Of a DNA stretch of 64,000 bases, positions 58,677 to 64,000 are shown piece by piece; within the stretch, counting starts at the first letter, position 1, and the number at the start of each line of letters is the position of its first letter. The notes below the pieces were generated by a model. It did not search any database and was not told the origin of the DNA. It was given only the letters and a program-made list of their open reading frames with translations. A program made the position numbers and the translations under genes. Location: contig CAKSYX010000004.1 in assembly GCA_934525065.1 (NCBI GenBank), forward strand, positions 43,330 through 107,329. The letters run 5' to 3'. Origin of the DNA: an uncultured Eubacteriales bacterium. Its GTDB lineage: Bacteria; Bacillota; Clostridia; Oscillospirales; Acutalibacteraceae.

Positions 58677-58756
58677 CGTTTTATAGGGTTCGTGGACTTC
58701 TATGCCGTTGTAATCGTTAAATTGTTAGCGTAATCGTTAATTGACGGTTGAAGCGT

Positions 58757-60496
58757 TTATACCCTTGCAAGCGTCCAGCTTTGGCTCTCGGTCTGGAGCT
58801 GCACCATATGGGCAAAAATGCCGTCCGTTTGCATAAGTTCCGCGGGCGAGCCCTGCTCGGCTACCACACCGTCCTTGAGCACCACAATTTTGTCAGCGCC
58901 GGAGACGGTGCGCATACGGTGTGCGATGATGAGGACGGTCTTATTCTTGATTAGGCGGGACAGTGCCTCCTGAATGGCCGTTTCGTTCTCCACATCCAAA
59001 CCGGCAGTTGCCTCGTCCAGCAGAATGATAGGCGCGTCTTTCAGAAAAGCGCGGGCAATGGAGATGCGCTGCCGTTCGCCGCCGGAAAGCTCGCAGCCGT
59101 TTTCGCCGATGTTGGCGTTCCATTTATCCGGCAGCTTTTCGGCAAATTTGTCCACATTGGCGAGCCTTGCCGCCGCGATCACATCTTCGTCCGTAGCGTC
59201 CTTGCGCCCGATACGGATATTTTCCAGAATACTGTTGTCAAACAGCGTCACGTCCTGGAACACGATGGAGTAGAGACTCATCAGTTTTTCCGGGTCGATT
59301 TCGGACACGTCCATGCCGCCCACGGTGATTTTGCCCCGGTCAATGTCCCAGAACCGCGCTGCCAGACGGGAAACGGTGGTCTTGCCGCCGCCGGATGGAC
59401 CGACAAGCGCCGTAACCTGTCCCTGTTTCGCCGTAAATGACACATCCCGAAGCACCGTTTCGCCGCTTTGATAGGAGAAACCCACATGGTCGAATACGAT
59501 GTCGCAATTCTGGTTGGTGAGCTGTTCGCTGCCGGTCTGCACAGGGCAATCTAAGATTTCATTCATGCGCTCGATGTTGCTGTTTGTGCCGATGATTGCG
59601 GCGAGGTTTTGCAGCGTCCCCTCCAAAGGGTCATACAGACGGGAGACTACCAGCAGGAACATAAAGAAGGTCAGAATATCCAGCTCGCCCTTGACCAGCA
59701 GAGATGCGCCCGCAAGAGCTGTGGTGGCGATGCCCAGCCGCAGCACAAGACTTGCGGAAACCACAAAGACAGCCGTTCCCAGCTCACTTTTGATGAGTCG
59801 GCCTTCCACCGCACGAATTTTCTTTTCCAGCCCTGCAAGATAGCTTTTTTCGGCGTTGTTGGCACGCAGGTCGGGCAGGGTTTCCATGCACTCCTGAATG
59901 CCGTCCTCACAGGCGATTTTTGCTGTCATTGCCTTGCGTGAAAGTCTTTTCTGCACATCGGAGGCAAACCCTACAATAGCAAACGCCACGGGCAGCGGCC
60001 AGATAGCGGCAAGCGCCATGCGCCGGTTAAAGAACATCATCGACACGGCAATTATCGCAGTGGAGAGAATCGCGCCGTAAAGAGGTGCAACAAAATGGGA
60101 CTGACTCTGCTCAAGCACGGCGCAGTCATTCATGATGGAGGAGGTCAGGTCGGCAAGGTCTTTTTTTCCGAAAAACGACAGTGGGATTTTTCGCAGCTTT
60201 TCCGCAAGTCCAACCCGGCGCACACCGGATTCCACATATGTTGCGAGGTAGGTGTTGTCATATTCCAGCCGTGCGCAAGCCACAATGAGCAGCGCCGCCG
60301 CGACGCAGCTGATCACATAGAAGGGGATTCGCTCTGCCGTCAGCGTGCCGTTCATGAGATCACCCACCAACAGGTATAAAAGTCCCACCGGCAGCATGAA
60401 GGAAATGTTTTGCAGCGCGCAGCTTAAAATACCCTTGATGTTGTCCACCGCGCCCTTGCGGGAAAGCGCATAGCGCCTTTGTAAATATTTGATCAT
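58757..60496 (-). CDS. ABC exporter half (permease-ATPase fusion), second of a pair
   Basis: 579 residues: an N-terminal six-helix transporter domain (~1-320) and a C-terminal ATPase. Walker A GPSGGGKTT, Q-loop IVFQDVTLFD, signature LSGGERQRISIARAFL, Walker B IILLDEATAGLD and H-loop IIAHRMRTV are complete. It follows the partner gene by 3 bases with AAGGAGG inside that gene's end. The pair should form a heterodimer. Half-transporters of this type carry drugs, peptides, lipids or siderophores; the metal-related neighbours favour a metal-chelate role, by inference only. Confidence 0.92.
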   Translation of the reverse strand: MIKYLQRRYALSRKGAVDNIKGILSCALQNISFMLPVGLLYLLVGDLMNGTLTAERIPFYVISCVAAALLIVACARLEYDNTYLATYVESGVRRVGLAEKLRKIPLSFFGKKDLADLTSSIMNDCAVLEQSQSHFVAPLYGAILSTAIIAVSMMFFNRRMALAAIWPLPVAFAIVGFASDVQKRLSRKAMTAKIACEDGIQECMETLPDLRANNAEKSYLAGLEKKIRAVEGRLIKSELGTAVFVVSASLVLRLGIATTALAGASLLVKGELDILTFFMFLLVVSRLYDPLEGTLQNLAAIIGTNSNIERMNEILDCPVQTGSEQLTNQNCDIVFDHVGFSYQSGETVLRDVSFTAKQGQVTALVGPSGGGKTTVSRLAARFWDIDRGKITVGGMDVSEIDPEKLMSLYSIVFQDVTLFDNSILENIRIGRKDATDEDVIAAARLANVDKFAEKLPDKWNANIGENGCELSGGERQRISIARAFLKDAPIILLDEATAGLDVENETAIQEALSRLIKNKTVLIIAHRMRTVSGADKIVVLKDGVVAEQGSPAELMQTDGIFAHMVQLQTESQSWTLARV

Positions 60497-60499
60497 ATC

Positions 60500-62272
60500 T
60501 CAAGCCTCCTTTGCCACTTTCCACCGGACGGATTTCTGATAATCACGCCACATCGCACCGAACAGACTGTCCTTTTGTCCCGACAGCTCTGTAAAGCTGC
60601 CGCTCTCGGCTAGATGACCGTCTTTTAGTACAAAGATTCGGTCGGCGTTTACAACGGTGGAAAGCCGATGTGCGATCATAATAACGGTGCGGTGCTGTGC
60701 CAAATTGTTGAAAGCCGCCTGCACCTTTGTCTCATTGTCGGGATCTGCAAATGCTGTTGCTTCGTCCAGAATCAGTATAGGAGCGTTTTTCAGCATGGCA
60801 CGAGCAATAGCAATCCTCTGCGTCTCGCCGCCGGAGAGGTAGACGCCCTGCGAGCCGATAACCGTATTCACGCCGTCTGGAAATTTTTCAATGATGTCCA
60901 TGCACTGAGCCGCTTTGAGAGCCGCCAAAACCTCTTTATCCGTGGCGTTCGGCTTGCCCATCCGCACATTATCCAGTATACTGCCCTTGGTAAGATGACT
61001 GTTCTGGAACACAAAGGAAACGGTATCCATCAGCTCATTTTTGTCGATGTTCTTCACATTTACGCCGCCGACAAAAATGCTGCCGCTCTGCGGGTCGAAG
61101 AAGCGGGCAATAAGTGCCGCCAGCGTGGATTTTCCGCCGCCGGACGGACCTACAAGCGCCACCGTCTGACCCGCGCCGATAGAGAGGGAGATGTTCTCAA
61201 TCGCATTTTTTGCGCCGTCGTAGCTGAAAGTGACATTTTTGAGCGTCACAGAGCTGTCCTTGGGATGCTGCGGGGCATCCGGCTGAGAAAGTGACGGGCT
61301 TTGCAGCACTCCGTCAATGCGCGTGATTGCATCCTGCACTATCATACCGTTCTCGCTCATGAACATCAGCTTTGTGAGCGTCAGGGAGATGACCGGCGTG
61401 ATGATGATGTAAAACAACAGGTTCAGCAGTACATCGCTGTCTGCGCCGCCGTAAGAGAGCAGGAATCCTCCTGCAATCAGGAAAACAAACACGCTGTTGA
61501 CCGCCAGGGTATAGAAGGTCATGGGTCGGCGCGTCTGCTTTGTGTAGGCGATAACCCAGCGCTCATAGTTATCGATGGTGCCCTTGAACTTTTTGAAGGA
61601 AAATACCGTCTGCCCGAAGGTTTTGACAACAGGGATTCCCCGTACATATTCTACCGCTTCGTTGGACATATCTGCCAATGCGTTCTGATACTGTGTCATC
61701 TTATCTTGCATTCCTTTGCCGGTCATGCGGGTCATAACAAGAAAAGCGAGCGCCACAGGCACAAGGCTCAAAAGTCCCAGCCGCCAATCGAAAACCAGCA
61801 ACAGCGCCAAAAGTCCCGCGATGGTCGCCAGAGCCTTGGCTTTGTCGGGCAGCTGATGGGCGAGATAAGTTTCCGTCGCCCCGGCAGTCTCGGAAATGGT
61901 GCGGCGCAGCTTACCGCTGCCGAACCGCTTAATGGCGCCCGGCGGTAGGGTAGCGATGTGCTTTGTCATCGTTATGCGCAGGTTTGTGGCGATTCGGAAC
62001 GCCGCAAGGTGCGAACACATAAGCCCCGTTATATAGGTGAGCACGGCAGCAACGGCAAACACCACCGCCATCCAGCCGTAGAACGTCACATGAACGGCGT
62101 TTTTATACTGCGGCGCGACCTCGATAACCTCCCCCAGGATGCGCCATATGTACCAAAACGGCACAAGCGCCAGCAGTGCGCCGGCGGCGGATAACACCCA
62201 TGAAAGGTAGGTTAGGATTCGGTACTTCCCGGCATAGTCCAGCAGCCGGGATAAATTGGATTGTTTTTTCAT
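60500..62272 (-). CDS. ABC exporter half (permease-ATPase fusion), first of a pair
   Basis: 590 residues with the six-helix domain (~1-325) and ATPase. Walker A GPSGGGKST, Q-loop FVFQNSHLTKG, signature LSGGETQRIAIARAML, Walker B LILDEATAFADPD and H-loop IAHRLSTV. The D-loop reads AFADPD instead of the usual SALD, a difference seen in some heterodimers such as the YbtP/YbtQ and IrtA/IrtB types, which supports the idea of a chelate transporter. AGGAGG precedes the ATG. A 16-bp palindromic operator lies 27 bases upstream. Codon use looks less biased to CTT/CTC for Leu than in genes before 58 kb. Confidence 0.92.
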   Translation of the reverse strand: MKKQSNLSRLLDYAGKYRILTYLSWVLSAAGALLALVPFWYIWRILGEVIEVAPQYKNAVHVTFYGWMAVVFAVAAVLTYITGLMCSHLAAFRIATNLRITMTKHIATLPPGAIKRFGSGKLRRTISETAGATETYLAHQLPDKAKALATIAGLLALLLVFDWRLGLLSLVPVALAFLVMTRMTGKGMQDKMTQYQNALADMSNEAVEYVRGIPVVKTFGQTVFSFKKFKGTIDNYERWVIAYTKQTRRPMTFYTLAVNSVFVFLIAGGFLLSYGGADSDVLLNLLFYIIITPVISLTLTKLMFMSENGMIVQDAITRIDGVLQSPSLSQPDAPQHPKDSSVTLKNVTFSYDGAKNAIENISLSIGAGQTVALVGPSGGGKSTLAALIARFFDPQSGSIFVGGVNVKNIDKNELMDTVSFVFQNSHLTKGSILDNVRMGKPNATDKEVLAALKAAQCMDIIEKFPDGVNTVIGSQGVYLSGGETQRIAIARAMLKNAPILILDEATAFADPDNETKVQAAFNNLAQHRTVIMIAHRLSTVVNADRIFVLKDGHLAESGSFTELSGQKDSLFGAMWRDYQKSVRWKVAKEA

Positions 62273-62298
62273 AGCAATACCTCCTGACTTACTTATTA

Positions 62299-62314
62299 GT
62301 TAGCGGTTGCTAAC
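62299..62314. promoter_or_regulatory. Palindromic operator before the ABC pair
   Basis: GTTAGCGGTTGCTAAC: a perfect 6-bp inverted repeat GTTAGC/GCTAAC around GGTT, preceded by a partial TAGTTAG. This is the size and place of TetR-family sites; the regulator gene is not in the window. Confidence 0.6.
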
Positions 62315-62325
62315 TTTGCTGTTTT

Positions 62326-62346
62326 TGAAAAGCCGCAAAAAGCGGC
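62326..62346 (-). terminator. Short hairpin after the HMA gene
   Basis: On the minus strand GCCGC-TTTTT-GCGGC is followed by TTTTC. It separates the HMA/ZIP genes from the ABC pair. Confidence 0.7.
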
Positions 62347-62362
62347 ACCTCAAAGTCGGTCT

Positions 62363-62620
62363 TTATTTCTTCAGAAACGAGAACAGTCCTTTCTTCTCAT
62401 ACGGAGCTACACGGATTTCGCCCGCCGTATAACCTGTTGCGTCAATGGCGGCACGCAGGGCGTTTTCGTCCAGCGGCTCTTTAGAGACGATTACCGTCTC
62501 CCCCTTGGAGTGTGAGGACGAAACCTTCTCCACGGAAAATGCTCCGCGAATCGTGTCGTTGATGTGCGCCTCACACATGGAGCACGCCATACCGGAACCC
62601 TTTATCGTTGTTTGAATCAT
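62363..62620 (-). CDS. Heavy-metal-associated (HMA) domain protein
   Basis: 85 residues from ATG 62620 (AAGG 7 bases ahead; an in-frame TTG at 62638 is less likely). It holds one ferredoxin-like HMA domain with the metal-binding GMACSMC motif (~11-17) and a C-terminal extension ending GLFSFLKK. Such proteins bind Cu(I) or similar ions and pass them to transporters or regulators. It follows the ZIP gene by 27 bases, in one unit. Confidence 0.9.
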   Translation of the reverse strand: MIQTTIKGSGMACSMCEAHINDTIRGAFSVEKVSSSHSKGETVIVSKEPLDENALRAAIDATGYTAGEIRVAPYEKKGLFSFLKK

Positions 62621-62647
62621 TTTCGTACCTTCTTTCAAAATTAAATC

Positions 62648-63433
62648 CTATCCCAGTGCCACATCAAGCGTCATCATAACACTGAAGCCGACCGCAAAGA
62701 AAACCGTCCCTATGTTGGAGTGCTTTCCCTGAGACATTTCCGGTATCAGCTCCTCTACAACAACATAGAGCATAGCACCCGCGGCAAAGCTCAAAAGATA
62801 CGGCAGCGCCGGAATCACGAGCTGTGCCGCAAGTAGTGTCAGCACTGCTCCGATTGGTTCTACCACGCCCGAAAGGACGCCGCCGAGAAATGCCTTGCCT
62901 TTACTTTCGCCCTCAGCCCGGAGAGGCATGGATATTATTGCACCCTCGGGGAAATTCTGAATGGCAATGCCGAGTGACAGGACAAGCGCACTCGCCGCCG
63001 TAATCTGCGTATTTCCGGCAAGAAAGCCCGCATACATCACGCCCACCGCCATTCCTTCGGGAATGTTATGCAGCGTCACCGCAAGAACCATCATGGTGGT
63101 GCGGCCGAGCTTGCTTTTCGGCCCCTCAGCTTGGTCGCTCCCTACATGAAGGTGGGGGATCAGCCTGTCAAGCATGAGCAAAAACAGCACTCCGACCCAG
63201 AAGCCGACAAATGCGGGGAGGAAGGACAGCTTGCCCATATTTTCCGATTGCTCTATCGCCGGAATCAGCAGGCTCCAGATAGATGCCGCCACCATAACCC
63301 CCGCGGCAAAGCCCGCGAGCGCACGCTGTACCGAAACACCGAGGGATTTTTTCATAAAGAAAACACACGCCGAGCCTAATGTTGTTCCGAGAAAGGGAAT
63401 TAGTATTCCGAGAAAGGTTTCCGTTTGCTTCAC
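62648..63433 (-). CDS. ZIP-family divalent metal transporter
   Basis: 261 residues with about eight membrane segments. The metal-site helices read VTLHNIPEGMAVGV and GIAIQNFPEGAIISMPL, the HNxPEG and xNFPEG motifs of ZupT/GufA-type ZIP carriers that import Zn2+, Fe2+ or Mn2+. The loop HLHVGSDQAEGPKS is less His-rich than in many members. The start is GTG 63433; its Shine-Dalgarno (AAAGGCG) is unusually close, so start confidence is moderate. It starts 18 bases after the preceding gene's stop. Confidence 0.9.
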   Translation of the reverse strand: MKQTETFLGILIPFLGTTLGSACVFFMKKSLGVSVQRALAGFAAGVMVAASIWSLLIPAIEQSENMGKLSFLPAFVGFWVGVLFLLMLDRLIPHLHVGSDQAEGPKSKLGRTTMMVLAVTLHNIPEGMAVGVMYAGFLAGNTQITAASALVLSLGIAIQNFPEGAIISMPLRAEGESKGKAFLGGVLSGVVEPIGAVLTLLAAQLVIPALPYLLSFAAGAMLYVVVEELIPEMSQGKHSNIGTVFFAVGFSVMMTLDVALG

Positions 63434-63451
63434 CGCCTTTGCATTGTGTTT

Positions 63452-64000
63452 TTATTTATTTCTTCTGAAGCTTGCCTCATCCCGGTATTCGGGATGCTCC
63501 TTTAAGTACGGATCTTTATCGCCGCAGATGGTATAGTCGCATCGGCAGCCGTCCACGCAGGTGCTCGTCCGTACAAGCCTTGCATGCAGCAGCTCCATAG
63601 ACGCAAAGTCCACATTGCACAAGGCGGGCATGATCTCCGTAAGGTCGTTTCTGATAGCAAACTCCGCTGCCGGGCACGCCGTAAATTCATAATAAATCGG
63701 CTTATCTTTATCATAGGGTGCAACCGACATCTCGTAATCGTGCCATTTGTCGCAACCGCTTTTCGCCCGAACAAACGCTTTGTACATCAGCTTCCTCCAA
63801 AACGGCTTGTTGCAGTCAACAAAACGCAGCTTGCGGAAGGTCGGCAGGATCAGATTTTCCTCCATCTCTTCAATCTCGCGGAACGATGTAACCGCTTTGC
63901 ACATGGCATAATAACTCATAATAGCGATGCAGTCGTAGGTGCCGCCTACGCCGTTGTGGAAGTTCTTTTTGCCGCCCAAATCGGTGCGCCAGTCGGAGAG
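63452..64000 (-). CDS. L-2-amino-thiazoline-4-carboxylate hydrolase-like protein, C-terminal part
   Basis: The frame is open to the right edge, so the N-terminus is missing; at least 182 residues are visible. The sequence has the pattern I know from the ATC-hydrolase-like family: YDYEMSVAPYDKDKP, EFTACPAAEFAIRNDL, a metal/Cys-rich CNVDFA..ARLVRTSTCVDGCRCDYTICG, and the end KEHPEYRDEASFRRNK. True ATC hydrolase opens a thiazoline ring in cysteine formation from ATC. Many annotated relatives have unknown substrates, and here the companions are metal genes. It begins the unit with ZIP and HMA. Confidence 0.75.
   Translation of the reverse strand, partial: LSDWRTDLGGKKNFHNGVGGTYDCIAIMSYYAMCKAVTSFREIEEMEENLILPTFRKLRFVDCNKPFWRKLMYKAFVRAKSGCDKWHDYEMSVAPYDKDKPIYYEFTACPAAEFAIRNDLTEIMPALCNVDFASMELLHARLVRTSTCVDGCRCDYTICGDKDPYLKEHPEYRDEASFRRNK

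Overview
The window reads as chromosome of an anaerobic gut member of the Bacillota, class Clostridia, most like Oscillospiraceae/Ruminococcaceae. The signs are strong AAGGAGG ribosome sites, TTGACA-17-TATAAT promoters with many U-tailed hairpin terminators, a class B sortase, ECF sigma/anti-sigma pairs, very large Cys-rich secreted repeat proteins, a sulfatase paired with an anaerobic (radical-SAM) sulfatase maturase, and a glycoside/pentoside/hexuronide transporter. No rRNA, CRISPR array, prophage or transposase gene was seen.

Layout. 1-4.7 kb: end of ychF, two tandem secreted paralogues sharing a C-terminal domain, and a kinase-fold phosphotransferase with an AraC regulator. 4.8-8.2 kb (minus): an HxxxDG acyltransferase with its zinc-ribbon membrane partner, and rarA. 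8.4-16.3 kb (plus): a cysteine desulfurase/thiI pair for tRNA thiolation, cinA, a class B sortase with a long cytoplasmic arm, and a membrane SpoIID-like protein. 16.4-23.6 kb: a highly structured leader before a zinc-ribbon membrane protein, class II aldolase, endonuclease III, tRNA-Met and tRNA-Glu, and a beta-mannosidase. 23.7-33.3 kb: a surface and signalling block in which a 1904-residue secreted protein with 24 Cys-rich repeats lies between two ECF sigma/anti-sigma operons. 33.3-37.3 kb: a GNAT acetyltransferase, lysC and hom, flanked by nested palindromic repeats including a MITE-like element. 37.3-47.9 kb: an AI-2E-type exporter, membrane and secreted proteins, an ABC-F protein and a YfbR-type nucleotidase. 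48.0-53.4 kb: sulfatase and maturase, two tiny Trp-rich peptide genes each with its own promoter and terminator, and a sugar transporter. 53.4-54.6 kb: a gene-free, diverged 1.1-kb inverted repeat. 54.6-58.2 kb: a DUF5685/J-protein/membrane-protein operon and a secreted phosphoesterase. 58.3-58.5 kb: two tRNA-Ser genes. 58.7-64.0 kb: a probable acquired island with a heterodimeric ABC exporter, an HMA protein, a ZIP transporter and an ATC-hydrolase-like protein.

The most unusual content is small or non-coding: the alternating palindromes and possible attenuator at 16.47-16.69 kb, the paired micro-peptides at 51.3-51.7 kb, the nested repeat families at 4.75, 33.3-33.6, 34.2, 36.8-37.1 and 53.4-54.5 kb, and domain combinations such as an apparent degenerate MoaB/CinA domain on a SpoIID-like protein and ankyrin-type repeats on an anti-sigma factor. 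All family assignments come from reading motifs by eye; no database search was possible.
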